NCBI GenBank assembly: GCA_009774395.1
Contig: VSNQ01000020.1
Location: forward strand, 1-44,312
Source of the DNA: Lachnospiraceae bacterium
GTDB lineage: Bacteria > Bacillota > Clostridia > Lachnospirales > Lachnospiraceae
DNA: 44,312 bases
Direction of reading: 5' to 3'
The first letter of the stretch is position 1, and each line of letters begins with the position of its first letter. Shown one piece after another: positions 31,716 to 40,778 of the stretch. A program made the position numbers and the translations under genes. Below the pieces are notes generated by a model. The model had not been told where the DNA came from. It did not search any database and worked only from the letters and a program-made list of their open reading frames with translations.

Positions 31716-32492
31716 ATGATGATTTTATTTTTTGCAGATATGGACAATACTTTAATTTATTCCCATAAACGTGATATAGGAAGCGATAAAATCGGCGTGG
31801 AGTTTTATCCAGAAAAAAACCAGATGATTTCCTATATGACAAAAACATCATGGAAACTGCTGCAAAAAGTTGCCCATAAACTTCTATTTATTCCAACGAC
31901 AACACGGACAATAGAGCAGTATCAACGGATTAATTTGGGGTTTGTACCATTGTATGCGCTTGTGTGTAATGGTGGGATTTTGCTGGAAAATGGTCAGGAA
32001 AATATGCGGTGGTATGCGGATTCAAGAGAACTCGCAGCACCAGCAAAAAAGGAAATAGAGCGTGCATCAGTGCTGTTAAAACAGGATGAATATCGTAGTT
32101 ATCCATTAAAAAATATACGAGATTTGGTACTGTTTACCAAGAGCAATAATCCAATAAAAACAGTAGAACAACTACATAAGTCGTTAGATTTATCAATGGT
32201 AGATGTTATATGTAATCAGGCAAAAGTCTATGTTATTCCAAAAAAAATTGACAAAGGAACTGCTTGCCGCAGGCTAAAGGAAAAATTATATGCGGATTGT
32301 ACCATTGCCGCAGGGGACAGTGTATTTGATATTTCGATGCTTGCCGCCGCAGATATTGCGCTTGCGCCAAAGCGGTTATGTGATGCATATGATGTGAAAG
32401 CCAATGGAATTTGTGATGAGGAACAACAGTTTTTTTCAGAATATATATTAAAATACGTATTGGATTACAGGACAAATTTTGCAAGAATATAA
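31716..32492 (+). CDS. HAD-superfamily phosphatase (Cof-like)
   Basis: A 258-residue enzyme. Motif I is FFADMDNTLI (Asp8, Asp10), motif II TTRT, and the C-terminal motif IV AAGDSVFDISML with Lys in motif III (IPKKIDKG). The cap inserted between motifs II and III places it near Cof/sucrose-phosphate-phosphatase-type HADs, as also found with tellurium-resistance gene sets. The substrate is unknown. ATG 31716 follows GAGGTAGA. It is a single gene; the 275 bases before it hold no other gene. Confidence 0.82.
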   Translation: MMILFFADMDNTLIYSHKRDIGSDKIGVEFYPEKNQMISYMTKTSWKLLQKVAHKLLFIPTTTRTIEQYQRINLGFVPLYALVCNGGILLENGQENMRWYADSRELAAPAKKEIERASVLLKQDEYRSYPLKNIRDLVLFTKSNNPIKTVEQLHKSLDLSMVDVICNQAKVYVIPKKIDKGTACRRLKEKLYADCTIAAGDSVFDISMLAAADIALAPKRLCDAYDVKANGICDEEQQFFSEYILKYVLDYRTNFARI

Positions 32493-32616
32493 TTCTACTA
32501 CTCTTTACAATCCCGTTTACTTATGATAAGGTAAAAAGGAAAAAGAATAAAAACCATTTAAAACCTTAGAATTACATTGATTTAAAGTGACTTACGAATT
32601 GGAGCAATTAATATAG

Positions 32617-34194
32617 ATGAGAACGATACACCATTATTATAGAAGATTTAGACTCTGCTTTATAGAAGCAGCAGCTCTTTCGCTCTTTTTTTGTGCCTTT
32701 TTGCTGCCTTCATGGAAGCAATATAGACATACGGGCGATAATTATTTTACGATTACATTAAACGGCGTGGAAATCGGGCATACTGGTTCTGCCGATCAGA
32801 TAGACAAGCTAATGGCAAAGGCAAGGAAGCAGGTGGCTTTGGAAGCAGTTGGCAGTGACCTTCTGCTTATGGACTTAAATTTAGAAACAAAGGGAAGCGA
32901 GGTTGTATGGGCAAAAATTGATAGTGAGGAAACGCTGATATCCAATATGGCTGAGGTTATGCGTAAAAGCGTAAAGGAAACGCTGCATCGTTCCTATACT
33001 GTAAAAATTAATGAAACCGCTGTGAATTTGGCATCTCATGAGGAAGTTCACGCGCTTTTGGAACAGGCAATTGCTGCCTATGATCCCCAAAATACTTATG
33101 ATGTGGAGCTTGCTCTTGACAGCAACCGCGAAGTCAATGTGCTTGAAGCGCGGATTACTACGAAAGAGAATGCTGCGAATGAGGAACAGATTTGTTATAC
33201 GGCTGGAATTACAAAAGCATTAGAGGAAATAACGGATTCCATTCAGCCAATAATGGATAAGGACTTTCAAGAGTATGAAAAAGGACTTGTTGATATTGCA
33301 TATGCCGATAAAATTGAGGTAGTGGAGGCATATTTATTAGAAGACGAACTGAATACTGTGGAGGAAGCGGTAAACCGTGTCACCAAGGAGCAGGAAGTGC
33401 AAGTAATTTATAAGGTGGTAGCCGGAGATACGCTTTCGCAGATTTCATTAGATAACAATATTCCGATGGAGGAATTAATTGCAATAAATGACGCGCTGGA
33501 AGATGAAAATACAATGATTCGTGTTGATCAAGAATTGGTAATTACAGTTCCAGAACCAGATTTATCTGTTTTATGGAAAGAAGAAGATGTATATACCGAA
33601 GATTACGAGGCAGAAATTCAGTATATACCTAATGACGACTGGTATACAACACAGCGTGTAACACGTCAGGAACCGTCTGCGGGAAGGCGCAAAGTTGCTG
33701 CGGTGGTTGCGTATAAAAATAATACAGAAATTGGACGGGAAATTTTAAAAGAGGAGATTTACGCAGAAGCAGTGCCTAAAATCGTGGAACGCGGCACAAA
33801 GATACCACCTACTTATTTAAAACCGATTTCTGGCGGGCGGTTAAGTTCTGGCTTCGGAGCAAGAAGCGCACCGACCAAAGGCGCTTCTACATATCATAAG
33901 GGTGTGGATTGGGCAGTACCGATCGGAACAACAGTAGTGGCGTCCAACGGCGGAACGGTAACGGTGGCAGGATGGGCAAGCGGCTATGGATATGCAGTTT
34001 ATATTAACCATTCTGACGGCAGACAGACAAGATATGGACATTTAAGCAAGGTTTTAGTTAAACCGGGGCAGACAGTGGCACAGGGAGAGCGGATTGCGCT
34101 TAGCGGTAATACCGGACGAAGCACAGGCCCGCATCTGCATTTTGAAATTCGTATTAACGGGGAGGCAGTCAATCCGTTAAAACATATGAATTAA
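32617..34194 (+). CDS. LysM-G5-M23 cell-wall endopeptidase
   Basis: A 525-residue protein. An N-terminal membrane anchor (about 13-34) is followed by about 220 residues of unassigned alpha/beta sequence. A LysM module follows (VIYKVVAGDTLSQISLDNNI to QELVITVP, about 265-312), then a G5-type domain (TQRVTRQEPSAGRRK to PPTYLKP, about 345-395) and a C-terminal M23 zinc peptidase (GGRLSSGFGAR, YHKGVDWAVP, RYGHLSK, GPHLHFEIR). His and Asp of HxxxD and the HLH motif are intact. It should cleave peptidoglycan stem peptides outside the membrane. ATG 32617 has only a weak GGAGC upstream. Confidence 0.9.
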   Translation: MRTIHHYYRRFRLCFIEAAALSLFFCAFLLPSWKQYRHTGDNYFTITLNGVEIGHTGSADQIDKLMAKARKQVALEAVGSDLLLMDLNLETKGSEVVWAKIDSEETLISNMAEVMRKSVKETLHRSYTVKINETAVNLASHEEVHALLEQAIAAYDPQNTYDVELALDSNREVNVLEARITTKENAANEEQICYTAGITKALEEITDSIQPIMDKDFQEYEKGLVDIAYADKIEVVEAYLLEDELNTVEEAVNRVTKEQEVQVIYKVVAGDTLSQISLDNNIPMEELIAINDALEDENTMIRVDQELVITVPEPDLSVLWKEEDVYTEDYEAEIQYIPNDDWYTTQRVTRQEPSAGRRKVAAVVAYKNNTEIGREILKEEIYAEAVPKIVERGTKIPPTYLKPISGGRLSSGFGARSAPTKGASTYHKGVDWAVPIGTTVVASNGGTVTVAGWASGYGYAVYINHSDGRQTRYGHLSKVLVKPGQTVAQGERIALSGNTGRSTGPHLHFEIRINGEAVNPLKHMN

Positions 34195-34288
34195 GGAACG
34201 AATAATAAATTACTTATAAGAATGACTTATTTGGTGATTTTCAACAATAAATGGAAAAGAATCCTGGCTGAAAAAAGCAGTCTTTCCG

Positions 34289-34317
34289 TTTACAAAATCA
34301 GAAAAAAGGTATATAAT
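34289..34317 (+). promoter_or_regulatory. promoter of murA
   Basis: TTTACA (34289-34294) and TATAAT (34312-34317) are 17 bp apart, giving an untranslated leader of about 200 bases. Confidence 0.55.
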
Positions 34318-34373
34318 CGTAACAGTTTGGGCTGCTTGGCAGCAGAGTTGAAAATCTTTTGATACAAAATAAC

Positions 34374-34408
34374 TATGTAACCGTTAGGAAAAGCGAAACG
34401 GTTACATA
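34374..34408 (+). promoter_or_regulatory. 12-bp perfect hairpin in the murA leader
   Basis: TATGTAACCGTT pairs with AACGGTTACATA around an 11-nt loop. There is no T-run, so it is not a terminator; it may be an operator or a structured 5' leader element. Confidence 0.45.
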
Positions 34409-34525
34409 ATATGGAATATATGTTTGGTTCGATGAGGCGATATGAAATGTGGCTGGATAATTGTTTCCGGCGTTGATTGATAGATGCTATCACAGGGATG
34501 TCTGTGGTATGTGGGGGTAAAAGCA

Positions 34526-35818
34526 ATGGAACAGTACGCAATAAAGGGCGGAAACCCATTAGTTGGCGAGATAGAGATTGGCGGCGCAAAGAATGCGGCA
34601 CTGGGGGTGTTGGCAGCGGCGATTATGACAGATGAGAAGACCGTGATTGAAAATCTGCCAGATGTTAGAGATATTAATGTTTTGCTACAAGCGATGGAGA
34701 GCATCGGCGTGATTGTATATAGAACGGACAGACATACAGTGCGTATTAACGCATCTATGATTTCAGGGCTTGTAATCGAGGACGATTATATCAAAAAAAT
34801 TCGGGCGTCATATTATCTGCTTGGCGCTCTTTTAGGCAAATATAAACATGCGGAAGTAGCTCTGCCTGGCGGCTGCAATATTGGAAGCCGCAAAATTGAT
34901 TTACATATCAAAGGCTTTAAGGCACTTGGTGCAAGTGTGAAAATTGAGCATGGCTTAATTATTGCAGATGCAAAGAATTTAAAGGGGGCACATATCTATT
35001 TAGATACCGTATCCGTTGGGGCGACGATTAATATCATGCTGGCAGCAGTGCTTGCGGAGGGCAGGACAGTAATTGAAAATGCTGCAAAGGAGCCGCATGT
35101 AGTGGACGTTGCAAATTTTCTAAACTCAATGGGTGCAAATATCAAAGGCGCAGGAACGGATGTAGTGCGGATTACTGGCGTTCGGAAACTGCATTCTTCA
35201 GATTATTCTATTATTCCAGATCAGATAGAAGCGGGAACATTTATGTTCGGCGCGGCAATTACAAGAGGAGATGTTACTGTAAAAAATATTATCCCCAAGC
35301 ACTTAGAGTCCATTACGGCAAAATTGGTGGAAATGGGCTGTGAAGTGGAGGAATCAGATGATGCAGTTCGTGTAGTTGCATCAAAACGATTAGATAATAC
35401 CCATGTGAAAACGTTACCGTATCCTGGATTTCCAACGGATATGCAGCCACAGATATCGGTTTCCTTGGCACTGGCACAGGGAACAAGCATTGTGACAGAG
35501 AGTATTTTTGACAATCGTTTTAAATATGTGGATGAACTGGCAAAAATGGGTTCCAATATTAAGGTTGAAGGAAATACAGCAATTATTGAAGGTGTGGAAA
35601 AATTTACAAGTGCCAATCTAACGGCGCCGGATTTGCGCGCAGGGGCGGCGCTGGTTTTGGCGTGTCTTACGGCAGAGGGATTTAGCACTGTTGAGGACAT
35701 TAAATATATAGAACGCGGCTATGAAGATTTTGATGTAAAGCTGCAAAGCCTTGGTGCACAGATTGAGAAAGTAGAATCGGAAAAGGCGTTGACTAAGTTT
35801 AAGTTAAAGGTAGGATAG
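34526..35818 (+). CDS. murA: UDP-N-acetylglucosamine 1-carboxyvinyltransferase
   Basis: A 430-residue cytoplasmic enzyme that transfers enolpyruvate from PEP to UDP-GlcNAc, the first committed step of peptidoglycan synthesis. The N-terminal GGAKNAAL supplies the conserved Lys-Asn, and LPGGCNIGSR contains the active Cys that fosfomycin modifies. VDELAKMGSNIKVEGN and APDLRAGAALVLACL are also typical. ATG 34526 follows GTGGGGG with 9-nt spacing; the in-frame ATG at 34484 would add 14 unrelated residues. Neighbouring the cell-wall endopeptidase but with its own promoter. Confidence 0.95.
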   Translation: MEQYAIKGGNPLVGEIEIGGAKNAALGVLAAAIMTDEKTVIENLPDVRDINVLLQAMESIGVIVYRTDRHTVRINASMISGLVIEDDYIKKIRASYYLLGALLGKYKHAEVALPGGCNIGSRKIDLHIKGFKALGASVKIEHGLIIADAKNLKGAHIYLDTVSVGATINIMLAAVLAEGRTVIENAAKEPHVVDVANFLNSMGANIKGAGTDVVRITGVRKLHSSDYSIIPDQIEAGTFMFGAAITRGDVTVKNIIPKHLESITAKLVEMGCEVEESDDAVRVVASKRLDNTHVKTLPYPGFPTDMQPQISVSLALAQGTSIVTESIFDNRFKYVDELAKMGSNIKVEGNTAIIEGVEKFTSANLTAPDLRAGAALVLACLTAEGFSTVEDIKYIERGYEDFDVKLQSLGAQIEKVESEKALTKFKLKVG

Positions 35819-35882
35819 TTGGAAGCCGCAGTTTTGAAAGTAAAAATTTAATATAGAAATTTTTAAATATAGAATTTTATTG

Positions 35883-35911
35883 TTGACAACTTACGAATCT
35901 TATTATATGAT
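35883..35911 (+). promoter_or_regulatory. promoter of metK
   Basis: TTGACA (35883-35888) and TATGAT (35906-35911), 17 bp apart, about 40 bases before the riboswitch. Confidence 0.65.
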
Positions 35912-35950
35912 GTAAAGGATATGACAATTCAATATTGAACGAATGCTGAT

Positions 35951-36112
35951 CTCTTATTCAGAGTGGTGGAGGTACAAAGGACCTACGAAGCCACGGCAAC
36001 CCCAGTATGGAAGGTGCCAACCTGAGCGAGTTACTCGAACAATAAGAGGATTTGATTATCAAGCAACTGATACAATCCGCTTATTCCAAGAGAATACAGC
36101 GGATTTTTTTTT
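35951..36112 (+). ncRNA. SAM-I (S-box) riboswitch with terminator
   Basis: P1 arms CTCTTATT (35951-35958) and AATAAGAG (36041-36048) enclose the conserved core GTGGTGGAGG, CGAAGCCACGGCAACC and AAGGTGCCAACCTGAG. The expression platform follows: GGATTTGATTATC can pair with GATACAATCC as antiterminator, and AATCCGCT..AGCGGATT (36074-36105) with nine T is the terminator. When S-adenosylmethionine binds, P1 holds and transcription stops before metK, giving product feedback. Confidence 0.95.
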
Positions 36113-36127
36113 AGGAGGAATACGAAT

Positions 36128-37315
36128 ATGGAGAAACTACTTTTTACTTCAGAATCTGTAACAGAGGGACATCCTGACAAAGTCTGCGATGCGATTTCCG
36201 ACGCAATTTTGGATGCATTAATGGAGCAGGATCCAATGAGCCGTGTTGCGTGTGAGGCTGCAACTTGTACAGGCTTTGTGTTAGTGACAGGTGAGATTAC
36301 CACGAAGGCTTATGTAGATATTGCTAAGATTGTACGTGAAACGGTAAAGGAAATTGGTTATGACAAATCCGAGTATGGTTTTGACGGTAACACCTGTGCA
36401 GTGCTTACAGCGATTGATGAGCAGTCAGGTGATATTGCAATGGGTGTAGATAAGGCGTTTGAGGCACGTGAAAATAAGATGAGTGATGCGCAGCTTGAAG
36501 CGATTGGCGCAGGTGACCAAGGTATGATGTTCGGCTATGCGACCAACGAAACACAGGAGTATATGCCTTATCCGATTTCACTTGCACACAAATTGGCATT
36601 GCAGCTTACTAAAATTCGTAAAGATGGTACTTTAAAGTATTTAAGACCTGACGGAAAGACACAGGTTTCTGTTGAGTATGACGAGAATGGCAGACCTAAG
36701 CGTTTGGAAGCCGTTGTTCTTTCTACACAGCATGATGCAGATGTTACACAGGAGCAGATTCACGAGGATATTAAGAAGCATGTATTTGATGTGATTTTAC
36801 CGCAGGAATTAATTGATGCAGATACGAAATTTTTTATCAATCCTACAGGACGCTTTGTTATCGGCGGGCCGCATGGTGATGCGGGGTTGACAGGGCGTAA
36901 GATTATTGTTGATACCTATGGCGGGTATGCACGACACGGCGGTGGTGCATTTTCTGGTAAGGACTGCACGAAGGTAGACCGCAGCGGTGCATATGCAGCT
37001 AGATATGTGGCAAAAAATATTGTTGCGGCGGGATTGGCAGATAAATGTGAGATTCAGCTTTCTTATGCGATTGGTGTCGCGCAGCCGACTTCTATCAATG
37101 TAGATACGTTTGGAACTGGGAAGCTTTCCAGCGAGAAACTTGTGGAGATTGTACGCGAGAATTTTGATCTTCGTCCAGCGGGAATTATTAAGATGTTGGA
37201 TTTAAGAAGACCAATTTACAAACAGACAGCAGCTTATGGACATTTCGGTCGCAATGATCTTGATTTGCCGTGGGAGAAACTGGATAAGGTTGAGGTATTA
37301 AAGAAATATTTATAG
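36128..37315 (+). CDS. metK: S-adenosylmethionine synthetase
   Basis: A 395-residue enzyme that makes S-adenosylmethionine from methionine and ATP in the cytoplasm. All family signatures are present: EGHPDKVCDAISDAILD, GAGDQGMMFGYA, GRFVIGGPHGDAGLTGRK and GGGAFSGKDCTKVDRS. ATG 36128 follows TTAGGAGGA directly after the riboswitch terminator. Length and ends are normal. Confidence 0.97.
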   Translation: MEKLLFTSESVTEGHPDKVCDAISDAILDALMEQDPMSRVACEAATCTGFVLVTGEITTKAYVDIAKIVRETVKEIGYDKSEYGFDGNTCAVLTAIDEQSGDIAMGVDKAFEARENKMSDAQLEAIGAGDQGMMFGYATNETQEYMPYPISLAHKLALQLTKIRKDGTLKYLRPDGKTQVSVEYDENGRPKRLEAVVLSTQHDADVTQEQIHEDIKKHVFDVILPQELIDADTKFFINPTGRFVIGGPHGDAGLTGRKIIVDTYGGYARHGGGAFSGKDCTKVDRSGAYAARYVAKNIVAAGLADKCEIQLSYAIGVAQPTSINVDTFGTGKLSSEKLVEIVRENFDLRPAGIIKMLDLRRPIYKQTAAYGHFGRNDLDLPWEKLDKVEVLKKYL

Positions 37316-37381
37316 GCGGATTCAATAGAAATCATTAAATTTGGTGGACACTAAAGTTTGCTGTGGATTCGCTTGGTATAT

Positions 37382-37418
37382 AGGGACTGTTGAGAAAAAA
37401 CGATTTCTGACAGTCCCT
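37382..37418 (+). terminator. terminator of metK
   Basis: AGGGACTGT pairs with ACAGTCCCT, followed by TTATTTTTAT. Confidence 0.7.
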
Positions 37419-37504
37419 TTATTTTTATGCACAGACCCCTGCAAAGAAATAGTGGCGAAAAAGCGGCACACGGGTCACGCGGCGAGTAAAAAGGGGGAGT
37501 ATTT

Positions 37505-38146
37505 ATGTATCGTAATATTGTATTTGATATGGGGAATGTGTTGACGAAATACAGCGTTTCCGATTATATCCGTAAATATATTACGGACAAAGGCATATTT
37601 TCAGAGGAACTTTTTCAGATAATAAAAAATGAAGTCTGTGCTTCGGTGGAATGGATTCGAATGGATAGGGGAACGCTTACAGATAAGGAGGCAGTTGCTT
37701 CTATTTGTATGCGTGTGCCGGAGCAATATTTTGAAATCATCGAATATTTTATCCGTGATTTCCGAATGAAACCAGAGTTAAATCTGCCAATGGAGCATTT
37801 GGTACAGGCTTTAAAAGAAGCGGGATATGGATTATATTTAATGTCAAATACATCGCACCGCTTTCGGAAATTTTGTAGAAATATTGCGGCGATTGCTTAT
37901 ATGGATGGTATTTGGATTTCTTGTGAGCATGGATTGCTCAAGCCGGAAAAAGAAGCATATCTTGACTTTTTTGCACAGTTTGGGCTGAAACCGGAGGAAT
38001 GTTTGTTTATTGACGATTCCGCAGCGAATATTGAAGCGGCGCAAAATCTTGGGATGCAGGGGATTGTCTATCATCAAGATATGAATGAGCTTGTGCGGAA
38101 ATTAGAAGGGGTTGTCGATTTACACAATATTCAGATTATGATATAA
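37505..38146 (+). CDS. HAD-superfamily hydrolase, subfamily IA
   Basis: A 213-residue cytoplasmic enzyme. Motif I is IVFDMGNVLTKY (Asp8; Gly in place of the second Asp as in many haloacid-dehalogenase-like proteins), motif II LYLMSNTS, motif III Lys in LLKPEKEAY and motif IV FIDDSAANIEAA. ATG 37505 follows AAAAAGGGGGAG. The substrate is unknown. The last 132 bases of the gene and its stop are duplicated exactly beyond an insertion sequence that begins two bases after the stop, so the gene itself remains whole. Confidence 0.87.
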   Translation: MYRNIVFDMGNVLTKYSVSDYIRKYITDKGIFSEELFQIIKNEVCASVEWIRMDRGTLTDKEAVASICMRVPEQYFEIIEYFIRDFRMKPELNLPMEHLVQALKEAGYGLYLMSNTSHRFRKFCRNIAAIAYMDGIWISCEHGLLKPEKEAYLDFFAQFGLKPEECLFIDDSAANIEAAQNLGMQGIVYHQDMNELVRKLEGVVDLHNIQIMI

Positions 38147-38148
38147 TA
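38015..38148 (+). repeat. left copy of the 134-bp direct repeat
   Basis: Identical over its full length to 40079-40212 by direct comparison. It holds the 3' end of the HAD gene and sits directly against the left end of the insertion sequence. Confidence 0.95.
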
Positions 38149-38201
38149 CCTGTCTTTGGTATCAAACATTAAAAAATGGTGCAAACTGGAAGAAAGAATA
38201 T

Positions 38202-38239
38202 AAAAAAATCTGTTACGGCTATCTGTAACAGATTTTTTT
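38202..38239. terminator. bidirectional terminator inside the insertion sequence
   Basis: AAAAAAATCTGTTAC and GTAACAGATTTTTTT form a perfect 15-bp stem around an 8-nt loop. It ends the transposase transcript (minus strand) and would also stop readthrough from the HAD gene. Confidence 0.85.
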
Positions 38240-38256
38240 GAGGTCAAATTATCGGA

Positions 38257-39933
38257 TTATAAAGAATAATTTATTATAGATTTTACTTGTTTTTCTGATA
38301 AAAAATAATTCGTTAAGGGGAGTTGAAATTTTTCCGATAACTCCTGAATAATATCCGAGTACGTTGTTATATTAATATATTTATTTCCTTCTTTTATGAC
38401 TTTAAATTCTTTTATAAATGAATATACTTCCGTTGTTGGATATTTGTTTTCTAATATCTTAAATTGGAAGATTCTCTCTAGTAGTACTGCAAGGTAACAG
38501 ATTAAAAAATGTCCTTTAATTGAGCTCTCTTTTTGGACATATACAGGTCGCGCATCAAGGTCTGATTTCATAATCTTAAAGGATTCTTCTATCCTCCAAA
38601 GATTATGATATGTATCATAAATTTCTTGGTCTGACATTTGAATTTCTGATGTAACAAGAAGGTTATATCCTGCAAATTTTACATCTTTGTCTATTGCATC
38701 CTGATTGATACTTACTTTTGCTTTTTTGCCATTTTTATCAGTAAAGTTAACGTATTTTGCACTTTCTCCATATTCACTTTTCTTTGCTTTGAAAAGTGTT
38801 AGTTCTTTGGCTTTTTCCACCATTTTGTTTATCTCATATTTCTTTTTTGTGGCAAGAGATGGGTTGTATGTAAGCAGTCGTTTTTCTGTAAGAAGCACAA
38901 CGGTTTTTTTCCTATTTTGTTCAATTTCATAGGGAAATTTATCAACACAGGATTTATAACAATATAGAAGTTTTCCGTTTTTATCTTTTACATCTTTGAA
39001 GCCTTCTTTAAGCAAAACCCACACTTTTTCTTTTTCGGAAAGTCCTTTAACAGATTTGGAGAAAAGGTAGCCATCTCCGTTTTTCCTTGAAAAAGCAATG
39101 TTATTGGCGCAGTTGAGTCCCTTGTCAGCCACATGAATGGTTTTTCCAGTTATGTTCTGCTGTTTTTTTAATTGTGTAATAACATCTCTTAAAACAGGCT
39201 TTTCTGATTCATTTCCGGGATACATTTTCATGCCGATTGGAAGAAGGTTTTGATCAAGCAAAAGCCCAAGTCCAACAATAGGATCTTTTTTATTTTCTTT
39301 GCTGAAACCCTTCTTACGGAAGCTATCTTCTCTATCAATTTCAAAGAAAAAATTAGTGCAGTCAAAGTATGTTTTAGAAGCGGCAAAACCATAAAGCTGT
39401 CCAACACAGGATGTGAATAATTCTACTATTTTTTCGTAATTGTCACCAAGAAAAGAGAGGCCATCAAGCAGTTGGTCATAAGAATAATGACAGGAATGGA
39501 AAAGACAGGGAAGTACATCATGGAAAGTTTTATACTTACTACAAGGAAGGACACTGCGGGCAAAAATAAGAGAAGCAAGAAGTTCATAAAGGTCAAAATG
39601 AAAATCATTTGTAATTTTAAAAAGATTGATATATTTCTGAATATTGAGAGCATTCAGAACGGAATTAAGAGGGAAATAGCCAAGGTAACGGACAGGAGAA
39701 ACAAGGGAAATTTTAGTAGAAATTTCTTGCTTTTTTGCCATGTTAAGAGAATCAACTTCAGCCTGAAAATGAGCAACAGGATCAGAAATACCATTGGCAG
39801 AAAGGGTTTCCACAGAACCAAGTGATTTAAAGCATTTATGCGCAGTTTCTTTCTTAGAAGGAGAATAAAAACTTTCATAAATAGCAAGATAGGTATGGTT
39901 TTTCAATTTCGTTTTTTTAAGAAAATATGCCAT
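38257..39933 (-). CDS. IS1634-family transposase
   Basis: A 558-residue DDE transposase. The catalytic residues appear to be Asp in TYFDCTNFFFEID, Asp in IHVADKGLNCANN and Glu in WRIEESFKIMKSDLDARP, the usual IS4-superfamily spacing. The N-terminal segment YFLKKTKLKNHTYLAIYESF is typical of the Clostridial group. ATG 39933 has AAGGAGT seven bases upstream. The reading frame is intact, so the element may still be active. Confidence 0.93.
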   Translation of the reverse strand: MAYFLKKTKLKNHTYLAIYESFYSPSKKETAHKCFKSLGSVETLSANGISDPVAHFQAEVDSLNMAKKQEISTKISLVSPVRYLGYFPLNSVLNALNIQKYINLFKITNDFHFDLYELLASLIFARSVLPCSKYKTFHDVLPCLFHSCHYSYDQLLDGLSFLGDNYEKIVELFTSCVGQLYGFAASKTYFDCTNFFFEIDREDSFRKKGFSKENKKDPIVGLGLLLDQNLLPIGMKMYPGNESEKPVLRDVITQLKKQQNITGKTIHVADKGLNCANNIAFSRKNGDGYLFSKSVKGLSEKEKVWVLLKEGFKDVKDKNGKLLYCYKSCVDKFPYEIEQNRKKTVVLLTEKRLLTYNPSLATKKKYEINKMVEKAKELTLFKAKKSEYGESAKYVNFTDKNGKKAKVSINQDAIDKDVKFAGYNLLVTSEIQMSDQEIYDTYHNLWRIEESFKIMKSDLDARPVYVQKESSIKGHFLICYLAVLLERIFQFKILENKYPTTEVYSFIKEFKVIKEGNKYINITTYSDIIQELSEKFQLPLTNYFLSEKQVKSIINYSL

Positions 39934-40078
39934 AAAATCAACTCCTTAAATATAACACCATTAACACCATGAAATATAACACATTTAAAAAAATATGCAA
40001 GCTATTGAAAAGCTTTAAATTAAAGGATTATAAAGAAGTGGGAAATCGAAAAAACATGGTGCTAACTTCTAAAGACGG

Positions 40079-40212
40079 GATTCCGCAGCGAATATTGAAG
40101 CGGCGCAAAATCTTGGGATGCAGGGGATTGTCTATCATCAAGATATGAATGAGCTTGTGCGGAAATTAGAAGGGGTTGTCGATTTACACAATATTCAGAT
40201 TATGATATAATA
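40079..40212 (+). repeat. right copy of the 134-bp direct repeat (HAD gene fragment)
   Basis: Exact copy of 38015-38148. It contains the last 43 codons of the HAD hydrolase with stop but no start, so it is a gene fragment created by the insertion. It is followed by AGGAACTGTGAAACAGT; the TAAGGAACTGT at 40211-40221 resembles an R1 end. Confidence 0.95.
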
Positions 40213-40227
40213 AGGAACTGTGAAACA

Positions 40228-40284
40228 GTGTGAGAGCATCTTTTATGTCTTGTTTGTGACCAGAAAGGAATGGTGAAATATATG
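40228..40284 (+). repeat. leader repeat shared with 14724-14780
   Basis: The 57 bases up to the ATG of the following gene match the leader of the DUF4097-like gene at about 49 positions by hand count, including AAAGGAATGGTGAAA. Confidence 0.6.
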
Positions 40285-40767
40285 AATCCAAGTTACTTTC
40301 GTATTAAACTGCCAATGGATCAGGCTGTACAGCGCTTATGCGGTTTTGAGGGAAAAGCGCCGAAGGAAACAATTTTATGCAGACCTACCCAAGCCGTAAG
40401 TCACTGTATTGATGAAAAAAAGCAGTGGAAGGGAAGTTGTTTATTCGTTTATGAAAACAAAGGCTGGACAGTTTTCGAGGATTTATCGGGCTTTTATGCT
40501 GGTATGTCTGCCAAAGCTTGGCAGGAATTTGCACAACAGGAGGATTTCGTGGCGGCGGGATATAATGATGCGATATTGTATGGTGAGTTGGTGGTAATTA
40601 CAGATGGTGTTGTAGAGAAAGAATTTCTCGACGATTGGGAAATGCCGGAGGATAACCACAATAATGGGGATAAATTTCCAGAAATTCAAGAATGGACAGA
40701 CGCTGCCGACTTTGTGGACAATGATGATATCTTGTACGCAGAACAGGGAACAGTTTTGATTTTTTAA
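40282..40767 (+). CDS. protein of unknown function (161 aa)
   Basis: ATG 40282 is chosen over the in-frame ATG at 40270, which touches the AAAGGA. The product starts MNPSYFRIKLPMDQAVQRLC. It is soluble and acidic at the C-terminus (EWTDAADFVDNDDILYAEQG). The middle, GSCLFVYENKGWTVFEDLSG, looks like a small alpha/beta domain as in some immunity proteins, but I cannot assign a family. It lies 11 bases before dnaE and probably shares its transcript. Confidence 0.65.
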   Translation: MNPSYFRIKLPMDQAVQRLCGFEGKAPKETILCRPTQAVSHCIDEKKQWKGSCLFVYENKGWTVFEDLSGFYAGMSAKAWQEFAQQEDFVAAGYNDAILYGELVVITDGVVEKEFLDDWEMPEDNHNNGDKFPEIQEWTDAADFVDNDDILYAEQGTVLIF

Positions 40768-40778
40768 GGAGGAGTAAA

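Larger units (their letters stand above)
38149..40078 (-). mobile_element. IS1634-family insertion sequence
   Basis: A 1930-bp element bounded by CCTGTCTTTG at the left and, on the other strand, CCCGTCTTTA at the right, imperfect inverted ends of about ten bases. It encodes one transposase on the minus strand. It is flanked by identical 134-bp direct repeats. Long target duplications of variable size are known for IS1634 and IS1549, which supports the family call. Confidence 0.85.

Noticed and set aside
39948..39984. Repeated TATAACAC and AACACCAT upstream of the transposase gene as IS end repeats
   Set aside because: They lie about 100 bases inside the true element end at 40078 and are not mirrored at the left end; more likely promoter-region AT-rich repetition.
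40079..40212. Tandem gene duplication of the HAD hydrolase
   Set aside because: Only the 3' 134 bp is duplicated, exactly at the ends of the insertion sequence, so a target duplication explains it better.
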